Assembly (NCBI RefSeq): GCF_029946505.1
Contig: NZ_JARZHG010000006.1
Coordinates: 62,001-126,000 of the forward strand
Length of the DNA stretch: 64,000 bases
Origin: Polyangium sp. y55x31
Lineage (GTDB): Bacteria > Myxococcota_A > Polyangia > Polyangiales > Polyangiaceae
Direction: 5' to 3'
This document shows, in pieces, positions 37,101-44,373 of the stretch. The notes under the pieces were generated by a model. The model searched no databases, was not told the DNA's origin, and saw only the letters and a list, made by a program, of their open reading frames with translations. Made by a program: the position numbers and the translations under genes. Positions within the stretch are counted from its first letter, which is position 1, and every line of letters starts with the position of its first letter.

Positions 37101-39212
37101 CGTGGCCTCCCGCAACGCGGCGAGCCGATCAGAGGCGTCCTTCGCGACGTCGCCGCGCACTTCGAGGACCTTGAGCAGGCCCGGAGTCGCGCCTTCCTCG
37201 CGGTAGATCGGTTCGAGGACGTCGGCCGCGCCGAGCCGGTGCTCGCCGCTGCCGAGCATACGCTCCACGGCCTGACGGCACGTCTTGTCGGAGCGATCGA
37301 GGTCGAGCGCCTGGCGGTACGCGTCGAGCGCGCCCGCGCCGTCGCCGAGGCGGCTGAGACGAACCTGCGCAAGCTTCGCGAGGATCGCGATGCGCTCCTC
37401 CGAGGGCGCGAGGCCCGCCTCGGCGTCGAGCGTCTGCGCGAGTTCGTCCCAGCGCTGCTCGCGTTCGAGCAACGGAAGGATGCGCGCGTGAATCTCGCGC
37501 GTCGGTCCGTACGTCTGGAGGAACCTGCGCCAGCCGTCGAGCACCGCGCCGAGATCGTTCGAGCGCGCGGCGCGCAGATCGGCCGCGCGGAACGCGAGGT
37601 CACGCGCGGCTTCCCTGTCGGTCTCGAGCGCCGCGCGACGTTCGAGGACGTCGGCGAGCGAGACCTCGTCACCCGCGGCCTCGTAGAGGCGTTCGAGCGC
37701 GGGCAGCGCGTCGCTCTCGAGCGACGTGCCGATGAGCTTCCGGTATGCGGCGATCGCGCCCGCCGCATCCCCGAGCGTCTCCTCGCGCAGCCGCGCGAGC
37801 CGCTCGGCCGCGCCCGCGCGCGCATCCGGCTCGGGCTCGATGTCGCTCAGACGATCGAGCGCCGCGGCGAGCGCGCTCCAGTCGGAGGCCTGCTCGCACA
37901 GATCCGCGAGGGCCCTCGCCGCGCGCACGCCCGCGTCCTCCGCGAGCCCCGCGTCCACGGCGCTCTGGAACGACGCACGCGCGCGCTTCGGATCCCCCGT
38001 CTCCAGGAAGAGCTCACCGAGGTCGGCGGCGATCTTCGCGCGCACGAGCGGGTCCTTCGCGCCGGCCGAGGCGCGCGTGAGCACGCGCGTCACGTCGAGC
38101 CGACGATCGAGCGCCGCGCCGATCGAGCGGTACCGCGCGCGCACTTCGTCGTCGTTCGGATCGACCGTGAGGATGCCCTCGTAGAGCGAGAACGCGGCGC
38201 CGAGATCGCCGAGGTGCTGGTACTGCAGGGCCGCGAGCCGCTTCTGCGCTTCGAGCCTGCGCGGGCCGCGCACGCTGTCGATCTGGATCGTCAGCATGCG
38301 CGCGGCGTCTTCGTACTGCTCGCGCGACATGAACACGCTCTCGATGGCCGCGGCGGCGCGCGCGGCGAGCGTCTTGTGCGTGAGGAGCTGCTCGCACGTG
38401 CGCCACGCGAGCTCGCTGTCGGGGTTCTTCTTCAGCACCTCCTCTGCGTGCGGCAGCGCCTTCTCGATCTCGTGCAGGCTGACCGAGTAGAGCTCGATGG
38501 CCTGTTCACGCAGCGCGAGGAGGTCCTCGTCGGCCGGCGGCGGATCCGCGGCGATGGCTTGCTCGTAGAGCTTCGCCACGTCGGCGAAGCGGCCCGCGGC
38601 GATGAACCGCTCGGCCATCGCGTTGCGGCTGTCGGCGTCGGTCGGATCGAGCCGGAGGATCTGCTGGTGGAGCTTGAACGCCTTGTCCTCCTCGCCCGGG
38701 AGCGCGGCGAGGATCTGCACGGCGGCACGGAGGAACGCGAGCTGCTCCTGTTTGTCCTGCCGGTGCGCTGCCATCTGCGTGTACAGATCGGCGAGCTTCG
38801 TCCAGTCCTCGCGGTCGCGCAGGATGGCTTCGAGGCGCTGGAACGCGTCGACGTTGCCCGGCGAGAGCTGCATGACGCGCTCGAGGTGCGGCTGCGCCGT
38901 CGCTCCGTCGCCGGCGTAGTCGACGAGGAACGCCGAGGCGCTCAGCAAGAGCTCGATCTGCGCGGCCGGCTGGAGCAGGCGAATCTTCCGGTCGCGGCAT
39001 ATCGCGTCGTAGGCAGCGGCGAGCTCGGCGATGCGGTTGTCGCGATGAGCCGCCTGATGGAGCATGTCCCAGAGCTCTCCGGGGCTCGCGCCCTTCGCGA
39101 GGGCCTGAGCGAGCAAATCCAGGAGCGCGGGCTCGTTCTCGAGCGTCTGTTCCAGGGCCGAGGCAACGGTGTCCAGCTGCGGTACGGCGCGACCGGTCTT
39201 CGATTCCTGCAT
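28179..39212 (-). CDS. Giant tetratricopeptide-repeat protein, about 3,677 residues
   Basis: One uninterrupted frame encodes a protein built almost wholly of TPR-like helical hairpins of about 34-40 residues. Examples are HLERVMQLSPGNVDAFQRLE, DAYRQALDLDRSDKTCRQAV and ALKIDPTHPEILLALARLSF, which show the small-residue and final-proline pattern of TPRs. There is no signal peptide, membrane segment or enzymatic motif, so it is probably a cytoplasmic scaffold. I chose ATG at 39212 (MQESKTGRAVPQLDTV) because GGGAAGGGAC precedes it; an earlier in-frame ATG at 39284 would add 24 residues. Codon bias makes long frames appear on the opposite strand throughout. Partners are not suggested by neighbours. 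Similar giant TPR proteins occur in Polyangiales, from memory. Confidence 0.93.
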   Translation of the reverse strand: MQESKTGRAVPQLDTVASALEQTLENEPALLDLLAQALAKGASPGELWDMLHQAAHRDNRIAELAAAYDAICRDRKIRLLQPAAQIELLLSASAFLVDYAGDGATAQPHLERVMQLSPGNVDAFQRLEAILRDREDWTKLADLYTQMAAHRQDKQEQLAFLRAAVQILAALPGEEDKAFKLHQQILRLDPTDADSRNAMAERFIAAGRFADVAKLYEQAIAADPPPADEDLLALREQAIELYSVSLHEIEKALPHAEEVLKKNPDSELAWRTCEQLLTHKTLAARAAAAIESVFMSREQYEDAARMLTIQIDSVRGPRRLEAQKRLAALQYQHLGDLGAAFSLYEGILTVDPNDDEVRARYRSIGAALDRRLDVTRVLTRASAGAKDPLVRAKIAADLGELFLETGDPKRARASFQSAVDAGLAEDAGVRAARALADLCEQASDWSALAAALDRLSDIEPEPDARAGAAERLARLREETLGDAAGAIAAYRKLIGTSLESDALPALERLYEAAGDEVSLADVLERRAALETDREAARDLAFRAADLRAARSNDLGAVLDGWRRFLQTYGPTREIHARILPLLEREQRWDELAQTLDAEAGLAPSEERIAILAKLAQVRLSRLGDGAGALDAYRQALDLDRSDKTCRQAVERMLGSGEHRLGAADVLEPIYREEGATPGLLKVLEVRGDVAKDASDRLAALREATQLAEGELGDTKRALQFAGLGLRIATNDMADDVPEWLSTVERLAGDDAARRAGILIQALGNRNVDHPAIAELAKATGEALAIYGDFVGALSVLRNALAFEPSSPDLIARIDGLLEKHGNAQERLALYKGALAATTDPDRRRQIFHSIGTIERRGLRDLAAAAATYRRALEEDAGDRGAYEALLDVLEEGSDAEGLYAALASGVERAADAEERAAITLRMANLSASRGWIDRARQHYRSLLDEGTTLSDETLDRIADLARKAGDNDLYRVLLERRISTADGPLAEARWLEHLAALKAEAFGDTAAAIEDYRRAGDLADGGGDGALAERLFERVLALSADDREAAERLVELYRRSEAWEKLPAVYEVLFRTAADAAERADKLLAFEDAAIHAKATLRFVGAAEALLADEGALDVGPREALQAARARVLAADPDRQEDAAAAYRSMIQSASDPWTAVEAFEAFLDRSTPSQARLEDRRWVLGFRLQRAEGDRRIEALLAWAAAEENVFKDPRAAADLYARVLEQDPQNDAALAARGRLLLDVGDVEGAAAMIAARRDLREGAERTALELELATLLLDRLGRVDEALAAVEPVLEAEPGNEGALVLLERALARPESRRRAAEMLERACDTTDDESIAARILKLLIATPADASDLVDLRAGWFTRLLDRPGAAPEIALDLAVRAVEELPYDAALWDRAEQLGRDADRPDLVAEAYRKKLESDSVRELDPDTLDDLGRRSVDYHEEFFFDDQDAVMKLLRRVVDVAPDALWAFERLKLAYNQNERWADLFSLYDQAIERTDDKFARVELLEDAAESAKDLAGDPDRAVRYLEQLLPLKPRDKKIRTSLERLYERLGRHRPLIDLLSHELASLDVEAAQKLRARIATLWLDGVAEPDAAFRVVEEMLSVEPSRAEALDLLERVLAATGSDEPLSIRPSAEAENTARQRAAVVLERRYRSEERHEDLARVLSVRLEAAVDPTGRGALLREIVSLRADVLDDPASALESLAALVALEPAEPSHRAELERLAARVDRFDRLAEVLVTVSEGAAGALKIELLSRASAIYVEKLGDRSRAIDLGRTILSLEPEHPELVVGPARDLERLLAEEGRSAERCEVLERLARLEKDPDARRATLLEVARIASSELGDKPRAIEAYRARLTDEPRDLDALGGLALDLESESRFGELAEVLERRAALTEGDAARQDLVRVAAICDQDLRDVARAITVWEGVRARFGADDESCDALARLLEKAARWPDLVELLRASAAQADEAGTNVARAAELYRRLGDVQRDRTAQWAEAVASYEAAIRCADPGGLALSGLESLLSLIDLDDEARRPILASAVRVLTAAYAASGDWQRTIDLLEPRLAAATSAAERTAILTETASLHEHRRNDPSAAFDAVWRAFAAAKTPELSAEVLRLAATADRWADVADAFPAIEAQGDVPPDVARALWWSVALWHRDRRGDARSAEIAIERALTYDPANAEMLAALVELRRHTPGKPLVDALLRLSEVSADALPLHREAVSVASDHVGDPSLAKSIAEAMLQKAEARWIGEGSDPLSEAATFAAWALDVLVRICREEGDLARVVALCLDGAKLPFEPSRRRALRLAAAEISDAQPAIAIYEELFAEDPTDELVGSRLEELYRKEGRRADLLTLRERQISVAEDVLARVDLRVDLAFLLVESGEADRAIGSLRKNLEESPSHAPSVDKLAELFGERGDHGALASLWEDQAARREADRDTATAAELWRRAAIIAETRVGDLPRAISDYRRAARYRDMASLDALARLFTARGDHAAAAEVLETICADAPADASPHPVLRLAEAYIASGEPALAQQRLEEAQGRVADPAPLRARLSVLYREAEAWGPLAELIAIEAAHTENAAKRTALLREAADLHFSKRNKPEAAVPLLEQAAQLTPDDRAIKLSLCDALSAAGRSDEASNILRQIIDAYGSRRPKDRAIVHYYLARVFLSSGDRKAALAELDVALKIDPTHPEILLALARLSFDEGQYDRAQRTYRSLLMMVRRLRDEQGTPAVTRTEVLIALAEIADRQGDPDRSAEHVESAFEASRESPDEADRLVRALRGRQNHALLARALELRLEGAGGDAAATAPVLAELASLYEQHLGRAEDALSLWLRALSVRPTSADAHRAALGLARRLGAVEKYLDALRKLVAATTVDPPLVDLLLHLGRALSGEGGDAAQADEAFRRAEALLLERPGDRRIHEVWRALEASCEQRGDREGQIALLEKRIAAASESAPPAELADGLYRLAELALREPGGATRGVPALERALSLDASPDRAEAIFRLGLQREENAALIAPLFERFARKHERSRALVDALVLLAPERGADLYREAVSVAEGLGDAALVESVLRRALTREEGVADTSDDLWALVALAKVRAAAEDWAEAHALEERAARVAAPGDERGHLLSAASIARDKLGDLAGAARLYAELFEREPADRDLWGPLADLYRSLGEDEALGRVIEQVVPLLETVEDRSRMRLERARLAQKREGGADEAITTLTELLDDDPANEEAATLLSGLLEAAGRFDDLASLLERRIDLAKDREDTAAVASLSMRLGALLEQQGESARARDAYHGILDWDATNLDALRSIVRLCEKAEDPSELADALEKLLGAEKGEAAEATAQRLAAIRAEQGDEDGVDRALEAGYRAFPTSTVLGVKLKERFESREDFRKVADVYQIEAEGRTSKEDRVGCLRKAAAILRDKEQDLPGAIEILKRALDIDPLDRALVAELVGAQSEMGDHQLAAASIASAAANVEGAAAGELLLHAARLLLATPEGAGAAVELVEDARRRQPDAWEPVIVLAEAYVATGRVEEARPLATSAVGAYEGRRSRTLAAAHRALAHVERASGNDDAAFEQLSKAFDNDAGSAEIALELGQLAIDRGDHDVASRALRAVTMMKITAPGSVEGTTSRGRALAYFHLGRLAVLQGDRGKARLLVEKALAEDANLDVARELADELANG

Positions 39213-39374
39213 GTCCCTTCCCGAGCCGCCGGGGAAAATCGGCGCGGCGGAGAACGTATCAAGGATCGTTCGGACGGATCGCATTGATCTGAATCGGTCA
39301 CGGGCAAAATCACGAAATGCGGCGGGAACCCGGGGGACCGGTCGGCCACCTCGCCTCGGGGGGTGGCCCGGGCC

Positions 39375-40334
39375 ATGGGGCGTGGGTTACGCTGCGTCAC
39401 CGTGCGGACGACACGTCGTGGCTTCCTCATCGGCGCCTCCGCGGCGGCGTGGACGCTCGGTTCGACGCGACGCGCCGAAGCCGAACGGACGATCGATCCC
39501 GGGGCTCCGGATCTCGACGTGCGCGACCTCGATCTTCCCGGCGATCGCGCGCTCGGCCGGCGCATGACGCTCTCGATCCCGCGCGGCCTCGATCCCACGA
39601 AGGACCCCGCGCCGCTGCTCGTCCTCCTGCACGGCCTCGGCGAGACCGGCGACGAGCGCATGGGCGCCTACGCGTGGCTCGAACGGTACGGACTCGCGAC
39701 GGCGTACGCGCGTCTCTGCCGGCCACCCGTCGCGCGCACGGCGAAACGGCTGGACTTCACCGACGAACATCTCCGCGCCGTCAACGAAGAACTCACGCGC
39801 GCGCCGTTCCGCGGCTTCGTGATCGCCTGTCCCTACACGCCGAACGTCAACAAGGCGCCAAACCCGAAGGCCTCACTCGATGGATACGCGCGCTGGATCG
39901 CCGAGGTCGTCGTGCCGCGCGCGCGCCGCGAAGCGCACGTGGCGACCGACATCGCTCGCACCGCGCTCGATGGATGCTCGCTCGGCGGCTACGTCGCGCT
40001 CGAAGTCTTCTCGCGCCGCCCCGAAACCTTCGGCGCGATCGGCGTCGTGCAGACGGCGATCGGCGAGCACCGGGCCGCGGGGTATGCCGATCGCCTCGCC
40101 TCGATCCTCACCGCCCACGGCGCGCGCGGCGTGCACGTCGAGACGAGCACCGCGGATCCGTTTCGCGCGGCGAACGTCGCTCTCTCCGCCGAGCTCACGA
40201 AGCGCAAGGTCCCGCACGACGCGATCGTCTTGCCGGGCCCCCACGATCAACCCTGGCTTCGCGAGGTCGGCACACTCGAAATGCTCCGCTGGCACGACCG
40301 CCGCTTCCGGGGTTTGTCCGTGCCAAACCCCTGA
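39375..40334 (+). CDS. Tat-exported alpha/beta hydrolase (esterase-like)
   Basis: The product has a twin-arginine signal (TTRRGFLIGASAAAW) and an alpha/beta hydrolase domain. The oxyanion-hole strand is PLLVLLHGLGETGDER, the nucleophile elbow GCSLG (Ser in LDGCSLGGYVALEVF), and a late GPHDQPWLRE supplies the candidate catalytic His. The layout resembles poly(3-hydroxybutyrate) depolymerase or esterase-D-type hydrolases; the substrate is unknown. Starts are ambiguous: ATG at 39375, or GTG at 39402, which would give an ideal short Tat n-region. Neither has a strong ribosome-binding site. The gene is divergent from the giant TPR gene and convergent with the AlgH gene, 12 bases away. Confidence 0.85.
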   Translation: MGRGLRCVTVRTTRRGFLIGASAAAWTLGSTRRAEAERTIDPGAPDLDVRDLDLPGDRALGRRMTLSIPRGLDPTKDPAPLLVLLHGLGETGDERMGAYAWLERYGLATAYARLCRPPVARTAKRLDFTDEHLRAVNEELTRAPFRGFVIACPYTPNVNKAPNPKASLDGYARWIAEVVVPRARREAHVATDIARTALDGCSLGGYVALEVFSRRPETFGAIGVVQTAIGEHRAAGYADRLASILTAHGARGVHVETSTADPFRAANVALSAELTKRKVPHDAIVLPGPHDQPWLREVGTLEMLRWHDRRFRGLSVPNP

Positions 40335-40346
40335 GCACGCGGCGCG

Positions 40347-40946
40347 TTACGCCTCGCCCACGCTCCGCATCGACATCATCACGGCGGGCGTGAGTCCGTG
40401 CAGCGCGTAGGCGCGCTCCCACCGATCGTCGACGTTCACGTCGAAGAGCACGCCCTCGTCGAGCGGCGTCGGCAACCACGCGCCCGTCCCGATCTCCCGT
40501 TCGAGTTGCCCGGGCCCCCAACCGCTGTACCCGAGCATCACCATCCGCCGCTTCGGATCCGGCGCGCCCGCGTGCGAAATCCGCTCCTGCACGAACTCGT
40601 CGAACGCCACGCGGCGCGACGTGATCCGGATCCGCGCGTCCACCGCGAGCACGCCCTCCTGCTCTGCGTCGAGGCTCGGATCCACGCAGAGGATCCAGCC
40701 CATCGTCGGCGCCACCGGGCCACCGAGGAACACCGGGCCCTCGTCCTTCGACTCGGGACCTTTGTAGCCCGCGAGCTTCAGCACCTCGCCGAGCGACATC
40801 GGGGCGACGCGGTTCACCACGAACCCGAGCGCGCCGTCCTCGTTGTGCACCGCGAGCAGCACGACCGTCCGATCGAAGTTCGGATCTCCGAGCGGAGGCG
40901 AAGCGATCAAGAACCCGGGCGCGAGCGAGCGGTGGGCCGTCTTCAT
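40347..40946 (-). CDS. YqgE/AlgH family protein (UPF0301)
   Basis: The 199-residue protein matches the UPF0301 family throughout: LAPGFLIASPPLGDPNFDRT at the start, EDGALGFVVNRVAPMSLGEV, the glycine-rich GPVFLGGPVAPTMGWILC and the late MLGYSGWGPGQLEREI. AlgH was named for a link to alginate regulation in Pseudomonas; the biochemical role is not established, and the protein is probably cytoplasmic. It is transcribed alone, convergent with the hydrolase gene and divergent from the pterin-like cluster. Confidence 0.95.
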   Translation of the reverse strand: MKTAHRSLAPGFLIASPPLGDPNFDRTVVLLAVHNEDGALGFVVNRVAPMSLGEVLKLAGYKGPESKDEGPVFLGGPVAPTMGWILCVDPSLDAEQEGVLAVDARIRITSRRVAFDEFVQERISHAGAPDPKRRMVMLGYSGWGPGQLEREIGTGAWLPTPLDEGVLFDVNVDDRWERAYALHGLTPAVMMSMRSVGEA

Positions 40947-41047
40947 CCGTTCCCATCTTAATCGAATTCGTCGCCGCGCGCGTGCCCGCTCCTTGCTCCT
41001 CCGCGCGCCTCGCGCCCAGGGACCCTCGACGCTACGATCGACGAACC

Positions 41048-41770
41048 ATGCGCGACCGCACGGAAGGAATGCCGCCTTGCATGCGGCCCTGGGTCACCGT
41101 GCACTTCGCGCAATCCATCGACGGCCGCATCGCCACCGCGACCGGCGATTCGCGCTGGATCAGCGGCCAGGAGACCACGCGCTTCGCCCACGCCCTGCGC
41201 GCCGCGGCGGACGCGGTCCTCGTCGGATCCGGCACGGCGCTCGCCGACGATCCGCTTCTCACGGTGCGACACGTGCCGGGAAAACAGCCCCTGCGTGTCG
41301 TGCTCGACACCCGAGGCCGCGTACCTGCCGCCGCGCAGCTCTTCCGCGACGCGACGACACGCACGCTGCACGTCACGCGGCTGGCGCCCGAGAGGACGCT
41401 GCCGTCCCACGTCGAGTGTTGCTCGCTGCCCGTCTCGAAGAGCGGCGAAGGCGTCCAGCTCGACGCGTTGCTCGTCGCCCTCGCCGAGCGCGGCACGCGC
41501 GAGCTCCTCGTCGAAGGCGGGCGCGGCGTGATCACCTCCTTCCTCCGCGAAGGCCTCGTCGATCGGCTCGTCGTCACCGTCGCTCCTCTCGTCATCGGCG
41601 CGGGCATCGAGGCCGTCGGTGATCTCGGCATCCGCAAGCTCGATCAAGCCTTGCGCCTCACGCTCCGCCGCGTCCTCCACGTCGGCGGCGACGTGCTGCT
41701 CGAGCTCGCCCGCGAAGGCGCGCCGCCCTTGCCGCTCGCGCTCCCCGATCCCGCTCGGGTGGCCTCGTGA
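41048..41770 (+). CDS. RibD C-terminal-type reductase (stand-alone)
   Basis: The 240-residue protein is a single RibD_C domain, the dihydrofolate-reductase-like NADPH reductase fold that reduces a ribosylamino-pyrimidine in riboflavin synthesis. It has VTVHFAQSIDGRIATATGDS near residue 15, the SRWISGQETTRFAHALR segment, ADAVLVGSGTALADDP and VEGGRGVITSFL. The deaminase half of RibD is absent. Stand-alone copies often work in pathways other than riboflavin synthesis, including pterin and archaeal-type flavin steps. The ATG at 41048 begins the annotated core; the open frame extends left without a ribosome-binding site. Its stop overlaps the next gene (GTGA), so it leads a four-gene operon. Confidence 0.88.
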   Translation: MRDRTEGMPPCMRPWVTVHFAQSIDGRIATATGDSRWISGQETTRFAHALRAAADAVLVGSGTALADDPLLTVRHVPGKQPLRVVLDTRGRVPAAAQLFRDATTRTLHVTRLAPERTLPSHVECCSLPVSKSGEGVQLDALLVALAERGTRELLVEGGRGVITSFLREGLVDRLVVTVAPLVIGAGIEAVGDLGIRKLDQALRLTLRRVLHVGGDVLLELAREGAPPLPLALPDPARVAS

Positions 41771-42762
41771 CCCGGGCACGCGCGATCTGGTTCGAGCGCC
41801 CCGGCGTCGCCGTTCTGCGGGACGAACCCCTCCCCGATCCGGGCCCGCACGAAGCCCTCGTCCGCACGCTCGCGTGCGGCGTCAGCGCCGGCACCGAGCG
41901 GCTCGTGCTCACGGGCCGCGTACCACCCGACATCCGCGCCGTCATGGCCCTTCCCACGCAGCGCGGCTCCTTCGATCTGCCGACGAGCTACGGCTACGCG
42001 GCCGTCGGCGTCGTCGAAGCGATCGGCGCTGCCACCTCGCCCGATCTGCTGGGCCGTACGGTCTTCGCGCTCCACCCGCACCACGATCGTTTCATCTCAA
42101 ATGAACAAGCTCTCCGCCGTCTCCCGGACGGCATCCCCGCGCCTCGCGCGACCCTCGCGGCAAACCTCGAAACCGCACTGAATGCCGTGTGGGACGCGGA
42201 AATCGCGCTCGGCGAACAAGTCGTCGTCGTGGGCCTCGGCGTCGTGGGTCAGCTCGTCGCGCGCCTCGCCACACGCGCGGGTGGCCGCGTCGTCTGCATC
42301 GACCCGGACGAACGCCGCGCCGCGCTCGCCCGCGAGCTCGGATGCGCCGCCGCGCTCCCCTCGATCGACGCCGCGATCGTCGCCGAGGCCGACGTCCTCG
42401 TCGAAGCGTCCGGCTCCCCCGAAGCCCTCGCCGCGCTCGTCGCTTCTGCCGGGCACGAGGCGCGCATCCTCGTCGTCTCCTGGTACGGCGAGCACGGCGT
42501 CACCTTGCCCCTCGGCGGCCGCTTCCACCCGAACCGCGTCACCATCCGCTCGAGCCAAGTCGGCACGATCCCGCCCGCGCGCCGCGCTCGTTTCACCTTC
42601 GAACGACGCTTCTCCGTCGTGAACGAACTGCTCCACGACGCATGCCTCGATCGCCTCGTTGGTCCGCTCGTTCCCTTCACCGATGCGCCCCGCCTGTACG
42701 CGTCGCTCGCCGCCGGCGACGCGTGGAATCCGCCGCATCGCGTGCTCGATCCCTCGCGTTGA
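41767..42762 (+). CDS. BchC-like medium-chain dehydrogenase lacking zinc ligands
   Basis: The 331-residue protein has the medium-chain dehydrogenase layout, with a GroES-like N-terminal domain and a Rossmann fold at VVVVGLGVVGQLVARLA. At the catalytic zinc site it reads CGVSAGTERLVL and TSYGYAAVGVV: the usual Cys is Ser and the usual His of GHE is Tyr, so it probably does not hold catalytic zinc. This GVSAGTE/YGYAAVG pattern resembles the BchC branch and a family I remember next to PTPS-like and glycosyltransferase genes in alphaproteobacteria. GTG at 41767 overlaps the RibD-type stop by four bases. Substrate unknown, perhaps a carbonyl of a pterin-like intermediate. Confidence 0.85.
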   Translation: MTRARAIWFERPGVAVLRDEPLPDPGPHEALVRTLACGVSAGTERLVLTGRVPPDIRAVMALPTQRGSFDLPTSYGYAAVGVVEAIGAATSPDLLGRTVFALHPHHDRFISNEQALRRLPDGIPAPRATLAANLETALNAVWDAEIALGEQVVVVGLGVVGQLVARLATRAGGRVVCIDPDERRAALARELGCAAALPSIDAAIVAEADVLVEASGSPEALAALVASAGHEARILVVSWYGEHGVTLPLGGRFHPNRVTIRSSQVGTIPPARRARFTFERRFSVVNELLHDACLDRLVGPLVPFTDAPRLYASLAAGDAWNPPHRVLDPSR

Positions 42763-42791
42763 TCGGCATCACGTGCGGTATCGTGGAGCGC

Positions 42792-43211
42792 ATGTACACG
42801 GTCGGCGTTCGTGATCACATCATGGTGGCTCACCGTCTCGACGGTGACTTCTTCGGACCCGCGCAACGCATGCATGGCGCGACCTACGTGGTCAGCGTCG
42901 AGGTCGAGCAGGAGGAGCTCGACGAGCATTGCGTCGTTTGCGACATCGGCATGCTCCGCGCGAAGCTGCGCGGCATCCTCGAGCATCTCGACTACAGGAA
43001 CCTCGACGATCACCCGGGCTTCACGCCCGGCAAGTCCACGACCGAGGTCATCGCGCGGTACATCCACCGCGAGCTCGGGCACGTGCTCCCGCTCCGCGCG
43101 GGCACGATGCTCACCGTCGTGCTCGACGAGTCTCCGAACGCATGGGCCAAGTACCGCGGGCCGATTCGCCATGCGTCGACCATGCCCGGCGCGGAGATCG
43201 GGGTTGCTTGA
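42792..43211 (+). CDS. PTPS/QueD homologue with altered active site
   Basis: The 139-residue protein has the 6-pyruvoyl-tetrahydropterin synthase/QueD fold: VRDHIMVAHRL with the first zinc His (14), NLDDHPGF (Asp/His region, residues 70-77), STTEVIARYIHREL and a late acidic LDESPNAW. The key segment reads PAQRMHGATY. Canonical enzymes have C-x3-HGH; here the catalytic Cys is Ala24 and the second His of HGH is Ala30, so one zinc ligand and the thiol are missing. I recall the same HGAT change in homologues in similar gene clusters, so it is probably a subfamily trait and not decay. The ATG at 42792 follows GTGGAG; a GTG at 42783 is possible. Confidence 0.85.
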   Translation: MYTVGVRDHIMVAHRLDGDFFGPAQRMHGATYVVSVEVEQEELDEHCVVCDIGMLRAKLRGILEHLDYRNLDDHPGFTPGKSTTEVIARYIHRELGHVLPLRAGTMLTVVLDESPNAWAKYRGPIRHASTMPGAEIGVA

Positions 43212-44283
43212 TGGGGCACGCGTCGCGTTCGTCATCGATGGCGCGCTCGATCAACCGACGGGCGGCTACCTCTACGATCGCCTCGTCATCGAAGGCCTGA
43301 GAACACGCGGCTGCGACGTCGACGTCGTGAACCTCGACGTGCGTGGCCCCCTCGCCTCGCTGCGCGGGAACGCGCGCCTCCTCGGCCTGCTCGCTCCGCC
43401 CGCTCGTTCTTCAAGCACTCACGACGTCGTCATCGTCGACGAGCTCAGCCACCCGCGCGCCGCCTTCGCAGCCGCGCTCCGCACACGCTCACCCACGTCC
43501 CCCCGCCTCGTCACGTTGCTCCATCACCTCGCCGCAAGCGAACGAACGGGCACCTCGTCAAGACTCCGCCTCGCCCTCGAACGCGCGCTCCTCACCGCCT
43601 CCGATCACGTCGTGGTCACGAGCGAGACCACTGCACGCGTGACCATCGCCGCGGGCATCACGCGTGATCGAATCAGCGTGGTGCACCCCGGCCGTGATCG
43701 ACTCGGCGCTCGCGCCGCGCCGCCCGCACGCTCGCAGGGCGCCCATGTGCGCCTCCTTTTCCTCGGCGCCCTCACGCCCCGCAAGGATCCGCTCGCCTTG
43801 CTCGAAGCCTTCGCCGCCGTCGCCACGCGCGCCGTGCTCACGCTCGCCGGACCTGCCGACCGCGACCCGCTCTACGCCGCGCGTGTGCTCGCCGCAGCCT
43901 CACGTTACGGCACCCGCGTGCGCGTCACGGGCACCCTCACCGACGCCGCGCTTGCAGCCGAGCTCGGCGCGCACGACGTCCTCGTCCTGCCGAGCCGCTA
44001 TGAGGGCTACGGCATCGCGCTCGCCGAGGCCGCCTCCCACGGCCTCGCCATCGTCTCGTGTGACGCCGGCGCCATCCCCGAGGTCGTCCGCCACGGCGAA
44101 GAGGCCCTCCTCGTACCACCCGACGATCCCCGCGCCCTCGAAGACGCGCTCGTCCGCGTCGTGCACGACGAGCACCAACTCGACGCCATGCAGCGCGCCG
44201 CCCTCCGCCGCGCGGCCGCGCTGCCCACGTGGGCCGACACCCAGGACGCCTTTTGCCGTGCGGTATTCCCGACACTGCGTTGA
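43204..44283 (+). CDS. Family 4 glycosyltransferase
   Basis: The roughly 359-residue enzyme is a GT4 (GT-B fold) glycosyltransferase that would use a nucleotide-sugar. It has an N-terminal acceptor domain (ARVAFVIDGALDQPTGGYLY) and a C-terminal donor domain with LLFLGALTPRKDPLALLEAF. The signature region is PSRYEGYGIALAEAASHGL, ending in GAIPEVVRHGEEALLVPPDD. The start appears to be TTG at 43204, inside the end of the PTPS-like gene, with GGAG just upstream. It closes the four-gene unit, so its acceptor may be the product of the preceding three enzymes, that is, a glycosylated pterin-like compound. That last point is inference. Confidence 0.88.
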   Translation: MLDGARVAFVIDGALDQPTGGYLYDRLVIEGLRTRGCDVDVVNLDVRGPLASLRGNARLLGLLAPPARSSSTHDVVIVDELSHPRAAFAAALRTRSPTSPRLVTLLHHLAASERTGTSSRLRLALERALLTASDHVVVTSETTARVTIAAGITRDRISVVHPGRDRLGARAAPPARSQGAHVRLLFLGALTPRKDPLALLEAFAAVATRAVLTLAGPADRDPLYAARVLAAASRYGTRVRVTGTLTDAALAAELGAHDVLVLPSRYEGYGIALAEAASHGLAIVSCDAGAIPEVVRHGEEALLVPPDDPRALEDALVRVVHDEHQLDAMQRAALRRAAALPTWADTQDAFCRAVFPTLR

Positions 44284-44373
44284 CTCCCCGGCGCCACGCA
44301 CGGTTTTCACGGCCTACACGAATCCCCGAAACGCGCCCGCCTTCCGTTCTAGAATGGTCCTGGGTTCGTTCGG

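Noticed and set aside
34062-39287. Open frame of 1,741 codons on the plus strand
   Set aside because: It lies antisense to the giant TPR gene. High GC content makes stop codons rare in the opposite frames, and the translation is rich in Arg, Leu, Glu and Val without any recognisable domain.
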